Shown here one piece after another: positions 1 through 6,440 of a stretch of 12,152 nucleotides of DNA. Both the position numbers and the translations under genes were made by a program. The notes beneath the pieces are model-generated. The model did not search any database. It worked only from the letters and a program-made list of their open reading frames with translations, and was not told the origin of the DNA. Positions within the stretch are counted from its first letter, which is position 1. Each line of letters opens with the position of its first letter. The DNA is from Gemmatimonadales bacterium (GTDB lineage Bacteria; Gemmatimonadota; Gemmatimonadetes; Gemmatimonadales; GWC2-71-9), in the NCBI GenBank assembly GCA_013813675.1, contig JACCRH010000429.1, positions 1-12,152 on the forward strand, read 5' to 3'.

Positions 1-56
1 AGGTTCGCGAGCGTCGTACCCCAACTTCCCGCGCCCAGCACCGCGATCCGGGTCAC
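1..56 (-). CDS. gpsA: NAD(P)-dependent glycerol-3-phosphate dehydrogenase, 5' end only
   Basis: Only about the first 18 codons lie in the window; the gene continues past the left edge. The minus-strand reading from the GTG at 56..54 is VTRIAVLGAGSWGTTLAN. The GAGSWGT(T/A)LA stretch is the hallmark N-terminal dinucleotide-binding loop of GpsA, which reduces dihydroxyacetone phosphate to sn-glycerol 3-phosphate in the cytosol. The start is set by a GTGA overlap with the plsY stop codon (TGA at 55..53). No Shine-Dalgarno sequence is obvious just upstream, which fits translational coupling to plsY. Pathway context agrees, since plsY consumes the product. The identification rests on a short but very characteristic motif plus synteny. 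Confidence 0.85.
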   Translation of the reverse strand, partial: MTRIAVLGAGSWGTTLAN

Positions 57-676
57 GGATGGGCGGGAGGCGTGGCCCGGCGGCCGAAGCGGCTCTCGGT
101 GCCGTTGAGCAGGCGCCGGATGTTGGCCCGATGGAGCCAGATGATCGCGGCCGCCACCAACGCGTCGAGCCACAGGATCTCGGGCCGGTCGAGCCGCTCG
201 AGGAAATACACTGCCAGGGGCAGCACCGCCGCGGCCGCGATGCTCGCCAGCGAGACGTATCCGGTGCTCGCGAGCAGGATCAGCCAGGTGAGGGCCGCGG
301 CCCCGAGGGCGAGGGGGGTGAGTCCCAGCATTACGCCGGCGGCGGTGGCGACCCCCTTCCCTCCCCGGAACCGGACGAAGACCGAGAAGACGTGGCCCAG
401 GATCGCGGCAACGCCGCAGGCCAGGCCGAAAAGCTGCGAATCCGACACCCGCGGGGCGAAGACCAGCACGGGAATGGCGCCCTTGGCGATATCGAGCAGT
501 CCGACCGGAATCGCGTAGCGCCAGCCGAGGGTCCGGTAGACATTCGTGGCGCCCAGATTCTTGCTGCCGTGCTCACGCAAGTCGAGACCGCGAAAGATGC
601 GTCCCGCGAGGTAGCTGGTCGGTATGGCACCAACCAGGTAGGAGGCGAGCAGCCAGAGCGCGGGGTCGAAGTTCAC
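53..676 (-). CDS. plsY: Acyl-phosphate:glycerol-3-phosphate acyltransferase PlsY
   Basis: This integral membrane enzyme transfers the acyl group from acyl phosphate to position 1 of glycerol 3-phosphate, the first step of phosphatidic acid synthesis. With the GTG start at 676..674 it is 207 residues, the usual family size. The three family motifs are present: SYLAGR near residues 21-26, GSKNLGATNVYRTLG at about 37-51 (usually GSGNxGATNxxR), and GHVFSVFVRFRGGKGVAT at about 94-111. Several hydrophobic membrane segments lie between them. The frame stays open upstream to 733, but that extension overlaps the der C-terminus; the GTG at 676 forms a GTGA overlap with the der stop and puts the protein N-terminus at the first membrane helix as expected. 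It ends in a GTGA overlap with gpsA, which makes its substrate. The last ~15 residues are a polar, Arg/Pro-rich tail. Confidence 0.95.
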   Translation of the reverse strand: MNFDPALWLLASYLVGAIPTSYLAGRIFRGLDLREHGSKNLGATNVYRTLGWRYAIPVGLLDIAKGAIPVLVFAPRVSDSQLFGLACGVAAILGHVFSVFVRFRGGKGVATAAGVMLGLTPLALGAAALTWLILLASTGYVSLASIAAAAVLPLAVYFLERLDRPEILWLDALVAAAIIWLHRANIRRLLNGTESRFGRRATPPAHP

Positions 677-1995
677 CGCTTGGAGCCCCGGCTGGTGAAC
701 TTGAGGCGCACCGGCGAGCCGGGAAACGGCCAACTCTCGCGGAAGCCATTGGCGAGATAGCGTTGATACGACTCGGGCACATCGGTCGGGCGGTTGCTCA
801 CGATCGCGAACGTCGGCGGCGCGGTACCGATCTGAGAGGCGTACAGCAGCTTCACCTCCTCACCCGGCTTCTGGGGCGGGCCGCTCCGCTCCAGCAGGGC
901 GGCCAGCACCCGGTTCACCTCCGCGGTAGGAACCCGCTGTTCCCGCGCGTCGGCCACTTCGAGGATGTGGTCGAGCACCTTCCGCGCCCGCTGTCCGGTG
1001 AGCGCCGACAGATACACGAACGGCACGTGGCGGAGGAACGGGGCTTTCGCGATGAGCTCCTCCTGTCCCCGATGCGCAGTATTGGTGTCCTTCTCCTCGA
1101 CCAGATCCCACTTGTTCACCGCGATGACGAGCCCGCACCCGCGATCCCATGCCTCGGTGGCGATCCGGAGATCCTGGTTGTGCAGTCCCAGCGTGGCGTC
1201 CACCACCAGCACGCAGACCTGGGCTCGTTCGACCGCCCGTTCGGTCCGCAGGGTGGAGTAGAATTCGAGGTCATCCTGTACTTTAGCCTTGCGACGTAAA
1301 CCCGCTGTATCGATGAAGTTGAGATTCTTGTCCTGGTAGCGCAAGAGCGAGTCGATGGCATCGCGCGTGGTACCTGCCTCGGGAGCCACGACGTGCCGCT
1401 CCTCGCCCAGCAGACGGTTGACCAGCGAGGACTTCCCCACATTGGGACGTCCCACCACCGCGACTCCAATGGTGTCCTCCGATTCGGCCGGGTCGTAGGG
1501 CGGGAGTCGCTCGACCACCGCATCGAGCAGGTCGCCGCTTCCCTTGCCCACGGCGGCGCTCACACCGAGCGGTTCGCCGAAGCCGAGCTCGTAGAAGTCG
1601 AGCTGCGCGGTGCTGCGCTCCAGGTCGTCGAGCTTGTTCACCGCGAGGACGACCGAGGCCCGCGCGCGCCGCAGCCGCTCACCGATCACCTGGTCGACCG
1701 GGTGCACGCCGTCCTTTCCATCCACCAGGAACACCACCACGTCCGATTCGGCCAGGGCGAACTCCACCTGCTGGCGAATGGCACGGTCCATCGAGTCATC
1801 CGACTCGGGCATCAGTCCGCCGGTGTCCACCAGCCAGAACCGTCTACCCTGCCAATCGGCGTCGCCGAAGTGCCGGTCCCGGGTGGTGCCGGGCCGCTCG
1901 GAGACGATCGCCGGCCGTCCGCCCAGGATCCGATTGAACAGGGTGGACTTTCCCACGTTCGGCCGGCCCACGATGGCAACGGTCGGCTTGCTCAC
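673..1995 (-). CDS. der: Ribosome biogenesis GTPase Der (EngA)
   Basis: Der is an essential double-GTPase involved in 50S ribosomal subunit assembly. The protein is 440 residues, typical for the family. The first G domain shows GRPNVGKS at 10-17, DTGG at 57-60 and NKLD at 120-123. The second shows GRPNVGKS at 182-189, DTAG at 229-232 and NKWD at 294-297. A KH-like RNA-binding domain follows at about 355-435, including the family-typical segments around LLYASQIGTAPPTF and NGFRESWPFPG. The start is GTG (1995..1993), overlapping the TGA of the upstream DUF512 gene as GTGA, with a GGGAG ribosome-binding site at 2003..2007. The stop overlaps the plsY start the same way. All catalytic motifs are intact. 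Confidence 0.97.
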   Translation of the reverse strand: MSKPTVAIVGRPNVGKSTLFNRILGGRPAIVSERPGTTRDRHFGDADWQGRRFWLVDTGGLMPESDDSMDRAIRQQVEFALAESDVVVFLVDGKDGVHPVDQVIGERLRRARASVVLAVNKLDDLERSTAQLDFYELGFGEPLGVSAAVGKGSGDLLDAVVERLPPYDPAESEDTIGVAVVGRPNVGKSSLVNRLLGEERHVVAPEAGTTRDAIDSLLRYQDKNLNFIDTAGLRRKAKVQDDLEFYSTLRTERAVERAQVCVLVVDATLGLHNQDLRIATEAWDRGCGLVIAVNKWDLVEEKDTNTAHRGQEELIAKAPFLRHVPFVYLSALTGQRARKVLDHILEVADAREQRVPTAEVNRVLAALLERSGPPQKPGEEVKLLYASQIGTAPPTFAIVSNRPTDVPESYQRYLANGFRESWPFPGSPVRLKFTSRGSKR

Positions 1996-3269
1996 GCCGC
2001 CACTCCCAGCTCCAGCGCATCCGCGAAATCCTTGGAGAACCGGATCTCGACCGGCGATGTGGCGGCGAGAAGCTCCGCGCTCATGCCGTCGATGAAGAGA
2101 CCGTCATCGTTGACCGCCTCGCCGGGCAGCAGAGCGAGGTCGAGATCGCTCCGGCCTCGAAGCGTCTGCTGCACGTCCGCGCCGGGCAGCAACCCCGCCG
2201 TCGTGACCGAAGCCCCGAAGAGTGTATTCACCACCGGGAGCAGCTCGAATTCGGCGCCGGTGACCCGCGACAGCGGCTCGAGCACCATCGGCATGAGTCG
2301 GCTCATCGCGCTGCCGGTGACCACGCCGATGCGGCGTCCCTCCCACCCGGAGACCGCGTCGGCGCGAGACGCGATGCGCTGCTGCAGCCACCGAACCGCC
2401 CCCACCCCGTTCTCCACCTGGTCGAAGCCGTCATAGATCGCGGCCGGGGGCAGATCCAGCCCGGCTCGTAGATAGAGCTCGTCGGCGCCGAACGCCCAGT
2501 GCGCCCCCCGCTCCGCCAGAGCGATCGCCGCCTGCGCCTCGACCAGCGCCACCGCCGCGCGGCACTCTTCGGTCGTCGGCTCGCGGACCAGGTGGTGCTT
2601 GCTGAACTCGGTGAGTCCGACGGGAACGACCGAGCACCCGACAATGGCCGGCCCGAACCGGTACAGCTCCATCAGGGTCTGCCGCAGCACCCCGCCGTCG
2701 TTCACGCCGGGCGACATCACCACCTGGGTATGGAACTCGATGCCGTGCTCCGCGAATGCCCGAAGCTGCGGGATGATGTCGGGCGCGGTGGGGTTGCGGA
2801 GCAGGTAGCGGCGGATGCTGGGGTCGGTCGCGTGCACCGACACGTACAGCGGCGAGAGCCGGTACTCGATGATCCGCTGTACGTCCTTGTCTTTCAGATT
2901 GGTGAGGGTAGCGAAATTCCCGTAGCGGAAAGAGAGCCGATAGTCGTCGTCCCGGATGTAGAGTACGTCCCGCAGTCCGTCGGGCAGTCCATCCACGAAA
3001 CAGAAGTCGCAGCGGTTGGCGCAGCGCCGGATCCGTGGAGGCTCCAGCGACAGGCCCATCGGCTCGGTCAGCGGGCGCTCGATGTCGAACTCGATCTCTT
3101 CGCCGTCGGGCTGCCGGACATGGAGCAGGAATCGCTCTTCCGCCGTGAGGAACTCCCAGTCCAGAAAATCCTCCAGCTCGCGGCCGTCGACCGCTAGCAG
3201 CTCGGTGCCCTGGCGGAGCCCGAGCGTGTGGCCGATCGATTCCGGTTGTACTGCGGTGACTTTGATCAT
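1992..3269 (-). CDS. DUF512-family radical SAM protein with N-terminal PDZ domain
   Basis: This 425-residue protein has a PDZ-like domain at about residues 1-65 (IGHTLGLRQGTELLAVDGREL), then CANRCDFC with Cys83, Cys87 and Cys90 forming the CxxxCxxC 4Fe-4S/S-adenosylmethionine site. The barrel has the DUF512-typical stretches LSPLYVSVHATDPSIRRYLL, TQVVMSPGVNDGG and VPVGLTEFSKH. The C-terminal DUF512 part is present, with a GxxMxxLM-like segment late in the protein. The family is named as a putative FeS oxidoreductase and its substrate is not established, so no function is assigned. I chose the ATG at 3269..3267, which starts exactly at the PDZ domain and has GGAACGGGG upstream. The frame stays open to a GTG at 3359, which would add 30 residues without family character. 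The stop overlaps the der start (GTGA). DUF512 next to der is also a known arrangement in Clostridia, supporting a functional link. Confidence 0.9.
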   Translation of the reverse strand: MIKVTAVQPESIGHTLGLRQGTELLAVDGRELEDFLDWEFLTAEERFLLHVRQPDGEEIEFDIERPLTEPMGLSLEPPRIRRCANRCDFCFVDGLPDGLRDVLYIRDDDYRLSFRYGNFATLTNLKDKDVQRIIEYRLSPLYVSVHATDPSIRRYLLRNPTAPDIIPQLRAFAEHGIEFHTQVVMSPGVNDGGVLRQTLMELYRFGPAIVGCSVVPVGLTEFSKHHLVREPTTEECRAAVALVEAQAAIALAERGAHWAFGADELYLRAGLDLPPAAIYDGFDQVENGVGAVRWLQQRIASRADAVSGWEGRRIGVVTGSAMSRLMPMVLEPLSRVTGAEFELLPVVNTLFGASVTTAGLLPGADVQQTLRGRSDLDLALLPGEAVNDDGLFIDGMSAELLAATSPVEIRFSKDFADALELGVAA

Positions 3270-3386
3270 GCGACCCCGTTCCGGCAGCTCCGGCGCGGGT
3301 GCGCCGGCAAGGCGGGGAAGATCGCAGTGCGGAATGCTAAATTCAAGACCTACGGACACTTCAGGGCGAGAGTCGAAAGTGGCTTC
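3270..3386 (-). promoter_or_regulatory. Gap between ppk and DUF512; possible promoter of the der-plsY-gpsA operon
   Basis: This 117-base gap separates two blocks whose internal junctions are all overlapping or nearly so, which makes it the likeliest operon boundary. It holds a patch clearly richer in A+T than the surroundings (plus-strand 3333..3347). In minus-strand reading the patch contains TAGCAT (3339..3334), a 4/6 match to a -10 box, with no convincing -35 box at normal spacing. No terminator hairpin with a T run is visible after the ppk stop, so read-through from the ppk operon is also possible. The assignment is weak. Confidence 0.22.
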
Positions 3387-6300
3387 TCAGGTCGGGGATG
3401 GCTCCCCGGCCGGCCGGTAGCTACCGCTGGAGGTCAGGGCCCACGCGTCGGGATCGGCGAGCTCCCGGGTGAGCAGCGCGTCGAGAGAAGCCCTGGCGTC
3501 CCCGTCGCTCACCGGCGCGACAACCTCGACCCGCATCCGGAGGTTCCGCGGCCGCCAGTCCGCCGAGCCGATGTAGTACTCCTCCCCGCCCCCGCTCCCG
3601 AAGTGGTAGATCCGGGCGTGCTCTAGAAATCGCCCCAGCCGACTCACCACCCGGATCCGCTCGGAGTGGCCCGGCACGCCGGGTCGAAGGGTGCAGAGTC
3701 CGCGCACGATCAGCTCGATGATCACGCCGGCGCGCGACGCGCGGTAGAGCGCCTGAATCACCTCGGTATCCGCCAGCCCGTTGAGTTTCGCGCGGATCCG
3801 CGCCGGGCGGCCGGCGCGGGCGCGCTCGGCCTCCCGGTCGATCCGCTCCAGCACCCATGGTAGCAGGCCCTCGGGAGCGACCGCGATGCGCCGGAACGAT
3901 CCGGCCGGTGCGCGACTGGAGCCGGTGAGCTGATTGAAGAGGTCGTGGACGTCCGCGCCGATCTCGGGATCGGCGGAGAAGAGCGAGAGATCGGTGTAGA
4001 CCTTGGCCGTCGCGCTGTTGTAGTTGCCGGTGCCGATGTGGACGTAGCGGCGCAGGCCGTCATCTTCCCGCCGGAGGACCAGGCCCACCTTTGCGTGGTT
4101 CTTGAGTCCGACCACTCCGTAGACCACGGTGGCGCCCGCTTCCTCCAGCCGCCGCACCCACCGGACGTTGCGGGTCTCGTCGAACCGCGCCTTCAGCTCG
4201 ACGAACAGGGCGACTTCCTTCTTTCGCTCCAACGCCCGGGTCAGCGCCTCCACGATCGGGGAGCGCTCCCCCACGCGGTAGAGGGTGAGCCGGATGGCCA
4301 CGACGGCCGGATCGTCGGCCGCGTCGGAGAAGAAGCGCACCGTGCTGTCGGCGAAGCGCTCGTAGGGGTGATAAACCAGCGCGTCCCGCTGCCGGAGCAT
4401 GCTCCACAGCTCCCGGTCGGCCGGCCATGGGTTGCGGCTTTCGAAGGGCGGGAAGCGGCCGTCGGGAACCGGGGCGCCCATCAGCTCGCGAAGGGCGCGC
4501 AGGTCGATCATGCCGTCGATCTCGACCAGGTCCTGTTCCCGGACGGCGCCCGCGTCCGCGCCGCGCTCGAAGCGCAGCTCCCAGAGAAGGCGCTCCCGGA
4601 GCGGCTGGGGCATCACCTGTTCCACTTCGACCCGCACGATCGGATTGTTCGCCCGCCGCCCCACCGACTCTTCGATCGCCTGCAGCAGGTTCCCCGCATC
4701 TTCATCGGAGAGGTCCAGCTCCGCGGCACGCGTGAGGCGGAACAGCCACGCCCCCTCGATCTGTCGGTCGGGATAGAGGAGGTCGAGGTTGGCCCGCACC
4801 ACGTCTTCCAGCGGGATGAGATCGCTCGAGTCGGGAATCGGCAGAAAGCGCGGAACCCGGTCCGGCAACCGGAGGTACGCGAAGTGCAGCGGCCCGGTGC
4901 GGGCGTCCTGCAGGACCACGGCGAGAAGCGGCGTGAGGTGCGGCATCACCGGTACCGGGAAGCCCGGACTCACGGTGATGGCTCGGGGCGTGAGCAGCGG
5001 GAAGATCTCCCGTTGGAACTGCGCCTGCAGCAGTGCGCGGCTCGTCGGGGTCAGCTCCGGCCAGTCCCGCAGTCGGATGCCCGCGGTGGCCAGGTCGGCC
5101 AGGCACGCGGCGAGCGCCCCATCCTGCCGGGCGAGCAGAGCCCGCACCCGGATGCCGATCGCCTCGAGCCGCGCGGCGTTCTCCTCCTCATCCTTCTCCT
5201 TCAGCGCCGCGACGTTCACCATGTAAAACTCGTCGAGGTTCGCGCTCACGATCGCCAGGAAGTTGAGCCGCTCGAGCAGGGGGGTCGCCGGGTCTTCGGC
5301 CATGGCCATCACGCGGCTCTGAAACTCCAGGGTGCTGAGGTCGGCATCGAGCAGCAGTTGCGCGTCCTCGGGGGCGACCGGCGGTGGCGCCAGGGGCCGG
5401 GAGCGACGCACCCGTTCGCCGGGCTCGCCGGAGCGGAACACCTCTGAGCGCATCGCCAGCGCGAGCGCCGCCAAGGTGTCCGGATCCTGCAGTCCCACCG
5501 AGCCGGCACCACCGGTGACCTCGGACTGGGGCAGCCACTCGATACCGTTCGCCACCTCCCCATCGAGCCGCAGCCGTCGGACCACCCACACCTCCTGCAG
5601 TCGGCCCGCGGCGCCGCGCCCGCTCGCGGTGCCGAGCAGGGCCAGATCCCCTACCGCGCTGCCGAAGGTGGCGTGCAACAGGTGGCGCGAGGCGGCCTCC
5701 CCCTGGCCGTCGGCGGTCGGCAGAGCCAGCGTCTCGCCCTTGCGGTGAAACGCGATCGCGCCACCATCGAGCGCCAGCAGCGTCACCGCACGCCCGGTAC
5801 CCAGCGACCGCGCCAGAGCCTCACCCTCCAGCGTGGCTACCATTCGCTGCGCGCGCGCCAGCTTGCTCTCCAGGATGGAGCGGGTACCCGACACCTGGCG
5901 CATGGCCGCGGCCATCTGTGCCAGGTCAGGCTTTCCGGGCCGGGTCCGGCGCAGCTTGAGCTCACGGAACTCGCGCGAGAGTCCCTCGTAGCGGACCCGC
6001 ACCGCATCGTACACCAGCTGGTAACGTGCGCTCCAGGGCCATGATCCCGCCACGCTCCGGGTGGTGCGCTCTACCTCGAGCTCGGCAAGGCGCTCCAGCG
6101 TCGCGGGGTCCACCAGCCCCCGGAGCCGCCGGGCCGCCTCGCTCTCACCCCGGAGCGCCGCCACCAGATCGAGCTCGGTCACCGGCGAGACGAAGCACCG
6201 TCGCGGCGCCGCCAGAGTCAGCGTCAGCACCCGGCGGTCATCGGCGCCGAGCCGGAAGCGGCAGGTCACGTCGCGCCGCGCCAGTGAGCCGCCGGGAGTG

Positions 6301-6440
6301 TCGTAGTAGATGTCGCGGTGGAAGCCCTGGGTGGTGTCTTTCACCTGGAGGCCGAGGGGAGGCGGGGAGGCGATCAACTCGCGCAACAGCTCGAGCGAGG
6401 CGACGTCCCACTTGACCTCGGCCCTGGGGGCGTCGCTCAT
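3387..6440 (-). CDS. ppk1: Polyphosphate kinase 1 with N-terminal CYTH-like and degenerate Nudix-like domains
   Basis: Residues ~360-1017 are a full-length PPK1, which reversibly transfers the ATP gamma-phosphate to inorganic polyphosphate. Visible motifs are LSTLEFQSRV (369-378), NLDEFYMV (401-408), HPYERF (691-696), IRLTLYR (716-722, with Arg722), VELKARFDE (747-755, with Arg752), GLKNHAK (778-784, phospho-acceptor His782), HIGTGNYN (801-808) and RFLEHARIYHF (937-947, second conserved His941). Ordinary PPK1 proteins are about 690-720 residues; this one is 1017. Residues 1-~212 resemble a CYTH/triphosphate-tunnel domain: AEVKW at 7-11, DIYYDTPGGSLARRDVTCRF at 43-62, FRELKLRR at 158-165 and SKLARA at 192-197. 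Residues ~215-335 look like a decayed Nudix fold (EAASRHLLHATFG, later GIEWLPQSEV). The ATG at 6440..6438 overlaps the kinase stop as ATGA and follows a G-run ribosome-binding site; an upstream in-frame start at 6788 would sit wholly inside the kinase gene. Last gene of the DUF4956-kinase-ppk operon. PPK1 is certain; the N-terminal domain calls are by motif. Confidence 0.93.
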   Translation of the reverse strand: MSDAPRAEVKWDVASLELLRELIASPPPLGLQVKDTTQGFHRDIYYDTPGGSLARRDVTCRFRLGADDRRVLTLTLAAPRRCFVSPVTELDLVAALRGESEAARRLRGLVDPATLERLAELEVERTTRSVAGSWPWSARYQLVYDAVRVRYEGLSREFRELKLRRTRPGKPDLAQMAAAMRQVSGTRSILESKLARAQRMVATLEGEALARSLGTGRAVTLLALDGGAIAFHRKGETLALPTADGQGEAASRHLLHATFGSAVGDLALLGTASGRGAAGRLQEVWVVRRLRLDGEVANGIEWLPQSEVTGGAGSVGLQDPDTLAALALAMRSEVFRSGEPGERVRRSRPLAPPPVAPEDAQLLLDADLSTLEFQSRVMAMAEDPATPLLERLNFLAIVSANLDEFYMVNVAALKEKDEEENAARLEAIGIRVRALLARQDGALAACLADLATAGIRLRDWPELTPTSRALLQAQFQREIFPLLTPRAITVSPGFPVPVMPHLTPLLAVVLQDARTGPLHFAYLRLPDRVPRFLPIPDSSDLIPLEDVVRANLDLLYPDRQIEGAWLFRLTRAAELDLSDEDAGNLLQAIEESVGRRANNPIVRVEVEQVMPQPLRERLLWELRFERGADAGAVREQDLVEIDGMIDLRALRELMGAPVPDGRFPPFESRNPWPADRELWSMLRQRDALVYHPYERFADSTVRFFSDAADDPAVVAIRLTLYRVGERSPIVEALTRALERKKEVALFVELKARFDETRNVRWVRRLEEAGATVVYGVVGLKNHAKVGLVLRREDDGLRRYVHIGTGNYNSATAKVYTDLSLFSADPEIGADVHDLFNQLTGSSRAPAGSFRRIAVAPEGLLPWVLERIDREAERARAGRPARIRAKLNGLADTEVIQALYRASRAGVIIELIVRGLCTLRPGVPGHSERIRVVSRLGRFLEHARIYHFGSGGGEEYYIGSADWRPRNLRMRVEVVAPVSDGDARASLDALLTRELADPDAWALTSSGSYRPAGEPSPT

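Noticed and set aside
677..733. Longer plsY start 19 codons upstream
   Set aside because: The extension overlaps the der C-terminus and adds residues before the first membrane helix, whereas GTG at 676 gives the same overlap type as the other operon junctions.
1393..2436. Plus-strand 347-codon open frame across der and the DUF512 gene
   Set aside because: It crosses the junction of two well-supported opposite-strand genes and has no coherent protein character.
3270..3359. Longer DUF512-gene start (GTG at 3359)
   Set aside because: The 30 extra residues have no PDZ or other family pattern and no good ribosome-binding site; the ATG at 3269 begins right at the PDZ domain. Not fully excluded.
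3415..3426. Perfect 12-base palindrome CGGTAGCTACCG
   Set aside because: It lies inside the PPK1 C-terminal codons, single-copy, and such short palindromes occur by chance; no T run, so not a terminator.
3945..5447. Plus-strand 500-codon open frame
   Set aside because: It is antisense to the PPK1 coding region; its composition (His/Glu/Arg/Gly-rich, no domain-like pattern) is that of an antisense frame in GC-rich DNA, while the minus strand encodes clear motifs.
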